Positions 23,602 to 32,548 of a DNA stretch of 64,000 bases are shown here, piece by piece. The notes beneath the pieces are model-generated. The model saw only the letters and a program-made list of their open reading frames with translations, was not told the DNA's origin and searched no databases. Every line of letters starts with the position of its first letter. Within the stretch, counting starts at the first letter, position 1. The position numbers and the translations under genes are program-made. This DNA comes from Natrinema pallidum DSM 3751 (GTDB taxonomy: Archaea; Halobacteriota; Halobacteria; Halobacteriales; Natrialbaceae). Location: assembly GCF_000337615.1 (NCBI RefSeq), contig NZ_AOII01000088.1, positions 1 through 64,000 of the forward strand, read 5' to 3'.

Positions 23602-25836
23602 CTACCGCTGGGTCTCGTCCGCCGCGGTCTCGGCGGCCGCTCGGACGGTCTCGACCGAGAGCGAAGCGAGATCGACCAGTTCCCCCTCGGTCTCGCTCGC
23701 GACCAGTTCCGAGAGGCCGGCCCGGGAATCGTCGCCAGCGTCGACGACGACGACTCGAGTATCGCTGGACGCCAGCGCTCGAGCCGCAGTCCGGGTCGCC
23801 TCGGTGGGGCTCCCGTCGGCGACGTTCGCCCGGCCGTCGGTGACGAGGACGACGACCGAGGCGTCGGTATCGGCGCGCTCGAGCACTCGGCGCGAGGTCT
23901 CGAGGCCGGCCGGCAGCGGCGTGCGGTCGCCGGAGGGGAGGTCCTTGAGGTGCCGAGCCGCCAGCGAGACACTGTCGGTCGGCGGGAGCAAGACGTCGGC
24001 GTCCTCGCCGGCGAACGCGACGAATGAGACCTGATCGCGGTGTTCGTAGCTGTCCCGCAGGAGTTCGAGCACGACCCCTTTCGCGGTGCGCATTGCCGGC
24101 CGCATCGAGGCGCTGGCGTCGACGGCGAAGACGATCGTCACCGAGGTGTCGCCGGTCCGGACCGACTGCCGGAGGTCGTCCTCGCCGACGCGGGACGCCC
24201 CGCGGGCGGCGGCCGACCGGACCGACGCCGCGGCGTCGATCGAGCCCTCGCCCGAGGCGGGTTCGGTGCGCACGCGAGCGCCCCGGTTGGCCGTGCTCGG
24301 CGAGGAACTCGCACGCGTTCCGGTCGCGGTCGCCGTGTCGCCGTCGACGGTCGGCGACTCGAGGTCAGGAGCCCGTGCTTCGCCGATTCCGGCCCGCCGC
24401 TGGCCCGGCACGAGCGGCTGGGCGGTTTCCTCGTCCTCGTCATCGGGCGACGCCTCCGAATCCGATTCCCCGTCGCTCGAGCCGTCATCCGACCCGCCGT
24501 CGCCGGCTTCGGCGGGCGACTGGTCCACCGAGTCGGGGCGGTCACCGTCGTCGGGGCGGCGCTCGGGACCGTCGTCAGTGCCGGCGCTGTCCCCGTCGCC
24601 ATCGGGACCCGCACCGTCGCTCGAGTCCTCACCGTCCGGGCCGTCGTCTCCCCCGTGCCCGTTTCCCTCGTCGCGATCACCGCGGTCGGCACCGTCGCCC
24701 GGATCGGACTCGGCGTCGCCGTCCTCGCCGTCCGTTCCCTCCGCGCTGTCACCGTCGTCCGCGTCACCCTTCTCTTCCCCGTCGGCCTCGTCCGGCGACT
24801 CCTCGTCGAACCGATCCTCGAGCAGGTCGTCGAGATCGGGTTCGTCCTCGAAGGGCGTACTCCGGAGGCGATGGGGGAGGGCGTAAGTCGCCGCCTCGTG
24901 GACGTCGGACTCGATGACCGTCTCGCGGCCCTCGAGCGCGGCCAGCGTCATCGCGGTTCGAGCCGTCGCCACGTCGCCGCGGTGGCCGTCGACGCCGGCC
25001 TCGAGACAGAGTTCGGCGATCTCGGCCTTGAAGTCGGGTGGGAGGTCGACGCTCGAGAGGCGGTCCCGCGCCGCTGCCAGATCGTTTCGGAGGGTCTCCA
25101 CTGCGTCGGCGTACTCCCGGTCCGGGCCCGGTTCGGTGCCGCCGTCGGCCTCGAGCGCGCGGTCGATGATCTCGACGCGGTCGTCGATCTCCCGGCAGCC
25201 CTCGACGCTGGCCTGGAGGGCGAAGCGGTCCCGCAGTTGCGGGCGCAGGTCACCCTCCTCCGGATTCATCGTCCCGATCAGGGTGAACTCGGCCGGATGG
25301 GAGACGCTGATCCCGTCGCGCTCGACGGTGTTGACGCCGCTTGCGGCGGCGTCGAGGATGACGTCCACGAGGTGGTCATCGAGCAGGTTGACCTCGTCGA
25401 CGTAGAGGATGCCCCGATGGGCGCGGGCCAGCAGGCCGGGATCGAAGTCGGCCTCGCCGGCCAGCGCGTCCTCGACCGAGAGGGTGCCGACGACGCGGTC
25501 CCGGGTCGCCCCGAGCGGAAGCGTGACGAGCGGGACCGGTCGCGTCTCGACCGGCAGGTCCGCGGGATCGCGTTCGCGGCAGTCGGCACACTGCAGGTCG
25601 GGGTCGTCGGGTGAACAGCCGTACGGACAGTCCGCCACGGCCCGCTGGTCGGGCAGGAGATCGACGAGCGCCCGAACCGCGGTCGACTTCGCGGTCCCTT
25701 TCTCGCCGACGATCAGAGCCCCGTCGAGACCGTCGTTGGCCGCGACGGCGAGCAGCACGCGCTTTAGCTCGTTCTGTCCGACGATCGCCGGAAAAGGGAG
25801 TGACGATAGCTTTTTGCCCCCGGCGTTTACAACCAT
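23602..25836 (-). CDS. Cobaltochelatase AAA/VWA subunit (ChlI-ChlD fusion)
   Basis: 744 residues. The N-terminal AAA+ domain has Walker A GEKGTAKST (44-52), Walker B GILYVDEVNLL, and a Cys cluster CPYGCSPDDPDLQCADC (~70-86) typical of this branch. A highly acidic Asp/Glu/Gly linker (~345-510) follows, then a VWA domain with the MIDAS motif VDASASM (~585-591). It combines the I and D subunits of Mg/cobalt chelatases and would power the CobN subunit encoded divergently. ATG 25836 has a TATA (tttaaa, 25859-25864) 25 nt upstream, so it is leaderless. Confidence 0.9.
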   Translation of the reverse strand: MVVNAGGKKLSSLPFPAIVGQNELKRVLLAVAANDGLDGALIVGEKGTAKSTAVRALVDLLPDQRAVADCPYGCSPDDPDLQCADCRERDPADLPVETRPVPLVTLPLGATRDRVVGTLSVEDALAGEADFDPGLLARAHRGILYVDEVNLLDDHLVDVILDAAASGVNTVERDGISVSHPAEFTLIGTMNPEEGDLRPQLRDRFALQASVEGCREIDDRVEIIDRALEADGGTEPGPDREYADAVETLRNDLAAARDRLSSVDLPPDFKAEIAELCLEAGVDGHRGDVATARTAMTLAALEGRETVIESDVHEAATYALPHRLRSTPFEDEPDLDDLLEDRFDEESPDEADGEEKGDADDGDSAEGTDGEDGDAESDPGDGADRGDRDEGNGHGGDDGPDGEDSSDGAGPDGDGDSAGTDDGPERRPDDGDRPDSVDQSPAEAGDGGSDDGSSDGESDSEASPDDEDEETAQPLVPGQRRAGIGEARAPDLESPTVDGDTATATGTRASSSPSTANRGARVRTEPASGEGSIDAAASVRSAAARGASRVGEDDLRQSVRTGDTSVTIVFAVDASASMRPAMRTAKGVVLELLRDSYEHRDQVSFVAFAGEDADVLLPPTDSVSLAARHLKDLPSGDRTPLPAGLETSRRVLERADTDASVVVLVTDGRANVADGSPTEATRTAARALASSDTRVVVVDAGDDSRAGLSELVASETEGELVDLASLSVETVRAAAETAADETQR

Positions 25837-25858
25837 GCTTGAGCTAATACAACAGAGG

Positions 25859-25864
25859 TTTAAA
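25859..25864 (-). promoter_or_regulatory. TATA box of chlID within the cobN/chlID divergent start region
   Basis: tttaaa, 25 nt before the chlID ATG. The two divergent start codons are only 34 bp apart, so both promoters overlap here; a weaker ctaatac at about 25843-25849 may serve cobN. Confidence 0.5.
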
Positions 25865-25870
25865 AGTACG

Positions 25871-28800
25871 ATGACACGGATCGGGATCTATACTGCGACG
25901 GAGAACGAACTCGGCTCGATCGGCCGGGCCGCCCAGCGACTCGAGGACGTCGAACTGGTCGTCCGCTCGGAGAGCGACCTCGAGGACGAGGCCGACGTCG
26001 AGGAGTTCGTCGAGGAATTGCACGACGCCGCGGCGGCGATCTTCTGGCTGCACGGGGCCGAAGACAGCATGCCGGGCTACGACTACGCGACGGGTGCGCT
26101 CGCCGAGGCGGGCGTCCCGCTGATCGTCAAGGCGACCGGCGACGCCTTCGCGTTCGAAGATACGACGGTCGCGGACGCCCACCGGGACCGGGTCTACGAC
26201 TACCTCGAGAAGGGTGGCACGATCAACGTCGCGAACCTGTGTCGGTTTCTCGCTGCGGAGTACGAGGGCCGCGATATCGAATACGATGAGCCCACCGAAC
26301 TCCCCACGGAGGGCGTTTACCACCCCGATCATCCGGGCATCGAGTACGAGGACCTGCTCAAGACCCACGACCCCGACAAGCCGACGGTCGCGGTCTGGTT
26401 CTACGAGTCCCACTGGACCCACGAGAACACCCGGTACGTCGACGCACAGGTCCGGGCGCTCGAGGAACAGGGGGCCAACGCCCTGCCGATCTTCTGTAAT
26501 CCGGCCACGGACACCGACGAGCAGGAGGACGCCGAGTGGGTCACTGACAACTGGCTGCTCGACGACGCAGGCCGGCCGGTCGTCGACGCCGTACTCTCTT
26601 CCTTTATGTTCTCCCTCTCGATGGACGAGCGCGGCCGCAGCGCCGACGACGAAGGCAGTTCCGCGGAGGATGTCTTTCTCGATCGGCTCGGCGTGCCGGT
26701 CCTCCAGACGGTTACCACGATGCGCTCGCGTTCCCGGTACGAGTCCAGCGACACGGGCGTCATGGGCTTCGAACTCGCGCTCTCGGTCGCGCTGCCGGAG
26801 TTCGACGGCAACGTGATTACGCACCCGATCTCGGGCAAGGAACGCACCGACGACGAGGCCGGCATCGGCTCCGCGCCGAAACACCACTTCCCGATCGAAG
26901 ACCGCATCGACCACGCGACCCGGCTGGCGGTCAACTGGGCCGAACTCCGACACACGCCGAACGAGGACAAGCAGATCGCCGTCGTCCTCCACAACTACCC
27001 GCCCAGCGACGACGGCATCGGGACGGCGTTCGGACTCGATTCGCCCGAATCGACGGTCAACCTGCTCGCGGAACTCGAGGCTCGCGGCTACGATCTGGGC
27101 GGCGAGGCGCGAAGCGCCTCGGAAACGTCGAGCGGGGAGCAGAGCGACCCGCGAGACGACGACATGCCGGACAGCGGACAGTCCCTCGTCGAGAAACTGA
27201 CCGCCCAGCTCACGCTCGAGGACCGCTGGGTCGCGCCGGAAGACGTCCGCGACCTCGCCGTTGACGTGGTCTCGCCGGACACCTACGCGGAGTGGTTCGC
27301 CGACACCGACGAGCGCTTTCAGGAGAACATCATCGAGGAGTGGGGCGAGGTCCCCGACCGCCCGTTCGCGATCCCGGGCGTCGAGTTCGGTAACGTGCTC
27401 GTCACCGTCCAGCCGCCGCGCGGGTTCGGGATGGACCCCTCGAAGGTCTACCACGACTCGAACCTGCAGCCGCCACACGACTACTATGCGTTCTACGGCT
27501 GGCTGCGCAATACGTTCGAGAGCGACGCCGTGGTCCATCTGGGCACCCACGGCAGCCTCGAGTGGCTCCCCGGCAAGACCGTCGGGCTCGACGGCGAGAG
27601 CGCGCCCGATCAATTGATAGACGACATCCCGAACGTCTACCCCTACATCGTCAACAACCCCGGCGAGGGGACCCAGGCCAAGCGCCGCTCCTACGCTGCT
27701 ATCGTCGACTATCTGACGCCGGTCATGCGATCGGCCGGCACCTACGACGAACTCTCGGAACTCGAGGAGTTGGCGAATCAATACCGCGAGGCCGGGATGG
27801 AGGACGCCCGCGCCGACGACGGCCAGCACCTCGAAGCCCTCATCCGCGAAAAAGTCGACGAACTCGATCTCGCCGTCGAGCTGGGGATCACGGGCTCTAT
27901 CGACGAGAAAGCCGATGTCCGCGGCCCCGACGAGGCGGGCTCGACACCTGCGGAGGGCGACGTTGACGGCGACGAGGTCGACATCGATGAGCTCGTCGAA
28001 CGCGTCCACGAGTACCTCACTGATGTCAAGACGACCCAGATCCGGCTCGGACTCCACACCATGTCCGAGCCGCCGGCCGACGAGCGCCTCGTGGAGTACC
28101 TCGTCGCGCTGACGCGACTCGAGAACCCCGGCGCGCCGAGCCTGCGCGAGAGCGTGGCCGGCGTCCTGGGCGTCGACTACGAGAAAATGCTGAACGCGCC
28201 CGGCGAGTACGACGACGCCCTCGGGATGACCTACGCCGAGGCCGCCGACGAGGTCTACGAGACCAGCGTCGACCTGATCGAGACGCTCGCCGAACACGAC
28301 TTCGACATTCCGGTCTCGGAGCGTGAGGCCGGCCCCGACGACGAGGTGAACATGAACCTCCTCGTCGTCGACCTCGAGACGATCGGCGACGGGCGCGCGA
28401 AATCCGGTGCGCACAACGACCTGCGGGAGGCACTCGCGTACATCTGCGAGGAAGCCCAGCCGCGCGTGCAGGGGGCCGAAGACGAGATTCCCCGCACCGC
28501 CGACGCCCTCTCGGGCGAGTACGTGCCCCCGGGCGGCTCCGGCGCGCCGACCCGCGGCGGCGTCGATCTACTGCCGACCGCGCGGAACTTCTACACGCTC
28601 GACCCGCGCAAGGTGCCGGCGAAGGCCGCCTGGCAGGTCGGGAGCGAAGTGGCGGAGGGGGTCCTCGAGCGCCACCACGACGAGAACGGCGAGTACCCCG
28701 AGGAGATCGGCGTCGTCGCGTGGGGGACCCCGACCGTCCGCACTCGCGGCGAGACGATCGCGCAGGTGCTTGCCATGATGGGCGTCGAACCGCAGTGGAC

Positions 28801-29824
28801 AGACGCCGGCCGGATCGACGACGTCGAGCCGATCCCGCTCGAGGACCTCGACCGGCCCCGCGTCGACGTGACGACCCGTGTCTCGGGTCTGTTCCGTGAC
28901 GCCTTCCCCGCCGCGGCGGGGGTCATTCACGACGCCGTCGACGCCGTCGTCGATCTCGACGAGCCCCACGAAATGAATTACGTCAAAAAGCACGTCGAGG
29001 AAGAGCAGGCGGAACTCGAGGCAGAAGATGGTCTCGACGAATCCGATGCTCGCAAAGCGGCCAAACACCGCGTCTTCACGACCCGCCCCGGCGGCTACGG
29101 TGCCGGGACGAACAAGGCGGTCGACGAGGGCAACTGGGACGACCGCGCCGACCTCGCCGATGTCTACGTCCAGTGGGGCGGCTACGCGATGGGCTCGAGA
29201 GGGCGCGTCTCCGACGCCCACGACGCCTTCGAGCGCCGCCTCTCGTCCGTCGACGCGACGGTGAAGATCGAGGACACGATGGAACAGGACGAGTTCGACT
29301 CCTCGGACTGGTACGCCTTCCACGGCGGCTTCATCTCCGCCGTGAGCGAGATTTCGGGCGCGGAGCCCGCCTCCTACGTCGGCGACTCTTCCGACCCGGA
29401 CAACGTCGACGTCTACACGAACGAGGAGAAGGTCCGCAAGGCCATGCGCTCGCGCGTGCTGAATCCCGACTGGCTCGAGTCCATGGAGGACCACGGCTAC
29501 AAGGGTGCGGGCGACCTCTCGACGACGGTCGACGTGACGCTGGGCTGGGACGCGACCACCGGCGTCGTCTCGGATACGCTCTGGGCGGAGGTCGCCGAGA
29601 AGTTCGCCTTCGACGAGGACCGCCAGGACTGGATGCGCGACGTGAACCCGTGGGCGCTCGAGTCGATCACGGACACCTTACTCGAGGCCGTCGAACGCGA
29701 TCTGTGGGATGCCGACGACCAGACGGTCGACCGCCTGCGCGATCTGAACCTCGCGGTCGAGGGTGACCTCGAGGCGCGGACGACCAACGAGGCCGTCGGT
29801 GCGGAGGTATCGACCGATGACTGA
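25871..29824 (+). CDS. cobN: Cobaltochelatase large subunit CobN
   Basis: 1317 residues, full length for CobN/ChlH. Diagnostic motifs: VVHLGTHGSLEWLPGK, YPYIVNNPGEGTQAKRRSYA, the Asp/Glu-rich linkers typical of halophiles, and near the end GGYGAGTNKAVDEGNWDDRA, DVYVQWGGYAMGSRGR. It binds the corrin substrate and inserts Co2+ with ATP hydrolysis by the I/D subunits (divergent chlID). In classical aerobic synthesis the substrate is hydrogenobyrinate diamide; here it sits with early-cobalt enzymes. The start is ATG 25871 (MTRIGIYTATEN); an in-frame ATG at 25835 is less likely as it overlaps the chlID start. cbiC and cbiE follow. Confidence 0.93.
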   Translation: MTRIGIYTATENELGSIGRAAQRLEDVELVVRSESDLEDEADVEEFVEELHDAAAAIFWLHGAEDSMPGYDYATGALAEAGVPLIVKATGDAFAFEDTTVADAHRDRVYDYLEKGGTINVANLCRFLAAEYEGRDIEYDEPTELPTEGVYHPDHPGIEYEDLLKTHDPDKPTVAVWFYESHWTHENTRYVDAQVRALEEQGANALPIFCNPATDTDEQEDAEWVTDNWLLDDAGRPVVDAVLSSFMFSLSMDERGRSADDEGSSAEDVFLDRLGVPVLQTVTTMRSRSRYESSDTGVMGFELALSVALPEFDGNVITHPISGKERTDDEAGIGSAPKHHFPIEDRIDHATRLAVNWAELRHTPNEDKQIAVVLHNYPPSDDGIGTAFGLDSPESTVNLLAELEARGYDLGGEARSASETSSGEQSDPRDDDMPDSGQSLVEKLTAQLTLEDRWVAPEDVRDLAVDVVSPDTYAEWFADTDERFQENIIEEWGEVPDRPFAIPGVEFGNVLVTVQPPRGFGMDPSKVYHDSNLQPPHDYYAFYGWLRNTFESDAVVHLGTHGSLEWLPGKTVGLDGESAPDQLIDDIPNVYPYIVNNPGEGTQAKRRSYAAIVDYLTPVMRSAGTYDELSELEELANQYREAGMEDARADDGQHLEALIREKVDELDLAVELGITGSIDEKADVRGPDEAGSTPAEGDVDGDEVDIDELVERVHEYLTDVKTTQIRLGLHTMSEPPADERLVEYLVALTRLENPGAPSLRESVAGVLGVDYEKMLNAPGEYDDALGMTYAEAADEVYETSVDLIETLAEHDFDIPVSEREAGPDDEVNMNLLVVDLETIGDGRAKSGAHNDLREALAYICEEAQPRVQGAEDEIPRTADALSGEYVPPGGSGAPTRGGVDLLPTARNFYTLDPRKVPAKAAWQVGSEVAEGVLERHHDENGEYPEEIGVVAWGTPTVRTRGETIAQVLAMMGVEPQWTDAGRIDDVEPIPLEDLDRPRVDVTTRVSGLFRDAFPAAAGVIHDAVDAVVDLDEPHEMNYVKKHVEEEQAELEAEDGLDESDARKAAKHRVFTTRPGGYGAGTNKAVDEGNWDDRADLADVYVQWGGYAMGSRGRVSDAHDAFERRLSSVDATVKIEDTMEQDEFDSSDWYAFHGGFISAVSEISGAEPASYVGDSSDPDNVDVYTNEEKVRKAMRSRVLNPDWLESMEDHGYKGAGDLSTTVDVTLGWDATTGVVSDTLWAEVAEKFAFDEDRQDWMRDVNPWALESITDTLLEAVERDLWDADDQTVDRLRDLNLAVEGDLEARTTNEAVGAEVSTDD

Positions 29825-29884
29825 CGACGGGAGTGAACGGGTTCGCCCGACGATCGATCGTTGGAGCCCGGAGTGTGATACCCA

Positions 29885-30634
29885 ATGAGCGACAGCCAAG
29901 AGTTCGAGGAGGAGTACGCCGATCTGGGAGCAACGACGCAGAACGCGATGGACATCGCGGAGACGAGCATGGACATCGTCCGGGGGTTCACGCCCGACGA
30001 GACGCTGGCCGACCGGGTGCGCCAGAAGTCGGTCCACTCGATGGGCGACATCGAGTTCCAGCACCTGATCGAGTTCACCGGCGGCGACGAGATCGGTGAC
30101 GACGAGGACGCGCCGGTCCGGGCCGGCGCGCGGGCCGTGCTCGACGAGGCCGACATCTTCACCGACATCACGATGGTGAAAGCCGGCGTCACGGGCCGGG
30201 GCCACGACTGCGAAGTCTCGAAAGCCATCGGTCACGGGAAGGAACTCGCCGCCGAGACCGGGATGACCCGGACCGCTGCGGCGATGCTCGAACTGGACAA
30301 GGAAGACGCCTTCGAGGGCGCGATCGTCACGGTCGGAAACGCGCCCACGGCGGCGCTGGCGCTGGCGGACTGCATCGAGCAGGGGACCCGGCCGGCGGTC
30401 GTCGTCGCGAACCCGGTCGGCTTCGTCAAGGCCGAGGAGAGCCGCGGGCGCATCCGCGAGGTCAGCGAGGAGTACGGCGTCCCCGCGATTACGCACGTCG
30501 GCCGCCGCGGCGGGAGCGGCCTCGCCGCCGCGCTGACGAACGAACTGATCCACGTCGCAAAGGACGTCCGGACCGACGAGATCGACCTCGAGCTCGACGC
30601 CGAAACCCGGGCCGCGGACGGCCGGAACCGATGA
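29885..30634 (+). CDS. cbiC: Cobalt-precorrin-8 methylmutase CbiC
   Basis: 249 residues. Conserved catalytic His in RQKSVHSMGD (His51), the substrate-contact segment TDITMVKAGVTGRG, and NAPTAALALADCIEQG and PAVVVANPVGFVKAEESR near the C-terminus. It moves the methyl group from C-11 to C-12 to yield cobyrinate. It follows cobN by 60 nt and overlaps cbiE by ATGA. Confidence 0.92.
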   Translation: MSDSQEFEEEYADLGATTQNAMDIAETSMDIVRGFTPDETLADRVRQKSVHSMGDIEFQHLIEFTGGDEIGDDEDAPVRAGARAVLDEADIFTDITMVKAGVTGRGHDCEVSKAIGHGKELAAETGMTRTAAAMLELDKEDAFEGAIVTVGNAPTAALALADCIEQGTRPAVVVANPVGFVKAEESRGRIREVSEEYGVPAITHVGRRGGSGLAAALTNELIHVAKDVRTDEIDLELDAETRAADGRNR

Positions 30635-31431
30635 GCGGCGAGTACGACCTCGATTCGGGGCCGGACCCGGCGACGTTCGCCGCGGGAGCGGCGGAGCCGG
30701 ACATCGATGCGGACGCCGACGACCCGGTGTATGCCGTCGGCGTCGGTCCCGGGAACCAGGAGTATCTCACCCCTCGCGGCGAGCGGGCGATCCGCGAGGC
30801 CGACGTCGTCGTCGGCTTTACGACGGTCGTCGAGTTCGTCGCGGACCTGACCGACGCCGATCTGCTGACCTGCGGCTACAAGGACGAGGCCGAGGCGCTC
30901 GAGGAGTTCGGCGAGCGCGTCGCCGCCGGCGAGTCGGGGACCGCCGTCGCGATGGGCGACCCCAATCACTCGGGCTACCAGTTCGTCGGCAAAGTACAGG
31001 ACACGGTCCAAGAGCACGATTCCGACGTTCCGGTTCGCGTCGTTCCCGGCATCTCCGCGATCCAGATGGCGGCGAGCCGTGCCCGGACGCCGATGGAGGA
31101 CACCGAATTCGTCACGCTGCACAAGAGCGGCGACCTCGAGTCGGACATGGACCGCCTCGCCGCCGCGGCCACGGTCGACGAACGGCACCTGCTCGTGCTC
31201 CCGCGGCCGTACGACCGGATGCCCGGCGACATCGCGGCCTTCCTGCTCGAGGAGGGTGCCGACCCCGAGCTCGAGGTGCTGGTGCTCGAGAAGCTGACCC
31301 ACGACGACGAGCAGATCCACCGGTTCACGCTTGCGGAACTGGCAGAGCACGCTGGCGGGAGCGGGACGGACGACACGCCGTTCTCCGATCTGGTCGTGCT
31401 CGCGGTTCGGCAGCCGGTCGCCGAGGAATAG
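30631..31431 (+). CDS. cbiE: Cobalt-precorrin-7 C5-methyltransferase CbiE
   Basis: 266 residues, tetrapyrrole methylase fold: VYAVGVGPGNQEYLTPRG at the SAM loop, GDPNHSGYQFVGK, and VRVVPGISAIQMAASR. It works with CbiT (at 37.3 kb) for C5 and C15 methylation and decarboxylation. The first ~30 residues are an acidic extension. Its start overlaps the cbiC stop (ATGA). Confidence 0.9.
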   Translation: MSGEYDLDSGPDPATFAAGAAEPDIDADADDPVYAVGVGPGNQEYLTPRGERAIREADVVVGFTTVVEFVADLTDADLLTCGYKDEAEALEEFGERVAAGESGTAVAMGDPNHSGYQFVGKVQDTVQEHDSDVPVRVVPGISAIQMAASRARTPMEDTEFVTLHKSGDLESDMDRLAAAATVDERHLLVLPRPYDRMPGDIAAFLLEEGADPELEVLVLEKLTHDDEQIHRFTLAELAEHAGGSGTDDTPFSDLVVLAVRQPVAEE

Positions 31432-31542
31432 GCAGGTGTAGCATCCGCGTTTCGAACGATACTCGAGCGGCCCTCCACCGATATGATACGGTGCCGAACC
31501 GTCCGAAATAAACAGAGTGGGAACCGACTCGCGCGTACAGCG

Positions 31543-31925
31543 ATGCCGTTCTATTCGCAACGGCCGTACCTGTACGTCTTCATCGGGGCGCTCGCTATCT
31601 GGGTCGTATCGGACCTGAGCGTCGGATTTCGGTCTCGCGGTAGAGCCACTGCTTCGCAGGATCGGGGATCGAAACTCGCGATCGCCGTCGCCATCTCTGG
31701 CGGTACTTTTGGCGCTGCACTCCTTCCCGAAGTGATGCCCGCTCCGGAACTCCCGCGTTCGCCGGCCGCGTTCTGGATCGGGATCACACTGTGGCTCTCG
31801 CCGGCCTGACCGGCTACGGCTATCGCATCCGCGTCGAAGGGCGCGTCCTGCGGGAACAATTGGGCGCACCCTCCGAAGCGTATGCGAACCGAACGCCGTA
31901 TCGCCTCGTTCCCGGTCTCTGGTGA
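31543..31925 (+). pseudogene. Isoprenylcysteine carboxyl methyltransferase-like gene, deleted and frameshifted
   Basis: The first frame (ATG 31543) encodes MPFYSQRPYLYVFIGALAIW and later FWIGITLWL with two membrane segments, then ends at a stop. A shifted frame continues LAGLTGYGYRIRVEGRVLRE, then EAYANRTPYRLVPGLW and TGA 31923-31925. The ending (RIRVEERVL...RLIPGLW pattern) is characteristic of ICMT-family proteins. About 60-70 residues of the catalytic core that normally separate these parts are missing, and one frameshift is present, so the gene is dead. Confidence 0.6.
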
Positions 31926-31953
31926 CGATCCCCCTGCCGGACCAGTACGGCCG

Positions 31954-32121
31954 TCACTCGTGGCCTTCGTACTCCCGCAACACCGATGAGACGGTGTTCG
32001 ATACTTCCTCGAGCGCGACGGCGTTGGTCTTCCTGAGGTCGTCGGCATCTCGTGCCTCACCCAGGTGTCGAAGCGCCTCGCGAAGGTGGCGTTCGGTGTC
32101 GCTCCCGTTCTGGTCGTTCAT
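31954..32121 (-). CDS. Small helical hypothetical protein (55 aa)
   Basis: Encodes MNDQNGSDTERHLREALRHL, then GEARDADDLRKTNAVALEEV, then SNTVSSVLREYEGHE and a stop. It is acidic, helical, with high GC at third positions like neighbouring real genes. A TATA-like gcttaagg at 32153-32160 is ~35 nt upstream. It resembles other short haloarchaeal helical proteins; function unknown. The 350 nt between this gene and the cbiA leader holds only AT-rich patches. Confidence 0.55.
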   Translation of the reverse strand: MNDQNGSDTERHLREALRHLGEARDADDLRKTNAVALEEVSNTVSSVLREYEGHE

Positions 32122-32470
32122 AGTTCGAGCGGCGGGTCGTAACCGACTCGAGCGCTTAAGGTCGTCGGTGGTCTGACCCCGTCACTCGAGGGCGTTCCGG
32201 ACTGCCGACGACTCGGAGTCGCTGCGTCTCGACGACGGACAGCCCGCCATCAAGCGTACTCCTAACACAATCGCCAAAGCGATGTTTTGTAACCCGATTT
32301 CCAAAACACGGTTTTTGTATCGGATATGAGGGTCCGTCGCTTGGGTGCCGCTGGCCCTCCGTCCTTGGGTTGCCCCCGATCAGGGTGTATCGTCGCTGCC
32401 ACGAGCGGTGCTCTGACCGGCCGATGCCACCGATGGATTCAAGTTCAATTGTTCTAATTCAATCGTAGTG

Positions 32471-32548
32471 ATGAACGACCTCGAGACGTCGACCCGAGAC
32501 GAACGGCTCGCCGGAGCAGCGGGTCGGAACACGGGATACGGACCATGA
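32471..32548 (+). CDS. 25-codon leader ORF ending in the cbiA start codon
   Basis: ATG 32471 opens MNDLETSTRDERLAGAAGRN and TGYGP, with its TGA (32546-32548) overlapping the cbiA ATG (32545) as ATGA. This is the overlap seen between the real cbi genes, so it may be a leader peptide that couples translation to cbiA. It may equally be chance; no Cys/Thr-rich or His-rich attenuation signal is seen. Confidence 0.3.
   Translation: MNDLETSTRDERLAGAAGRNTGYGP

Noticed and set aside
27090-27180. Intein or insertion in CobN at the acidic linker around SASETSSGEQSDPRDDD
   Set aside because: It is short, low-complexity and lacks splicing-junction residues; a halophilic linker explains it.
25844-28414. 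856-codon open frame on the minus strand opposite cobN, and similar long frames opposite cbiF/cbiG (38890-40725), acs2 (59129-61078) and cbiH1 (40611-41678)
   Set aside because: These are mirror frames of GC-rich genes with strong third-position bias; they lack family motifs, while the opposite strand carries complete enzymes.
32281-32470. Cobalamin riboswitch upstream of cbiA
   Set aside because: No B12-box or adenosylcobalamin-aptamer core was seen; such riboswitches are not usual in haloarchaea.
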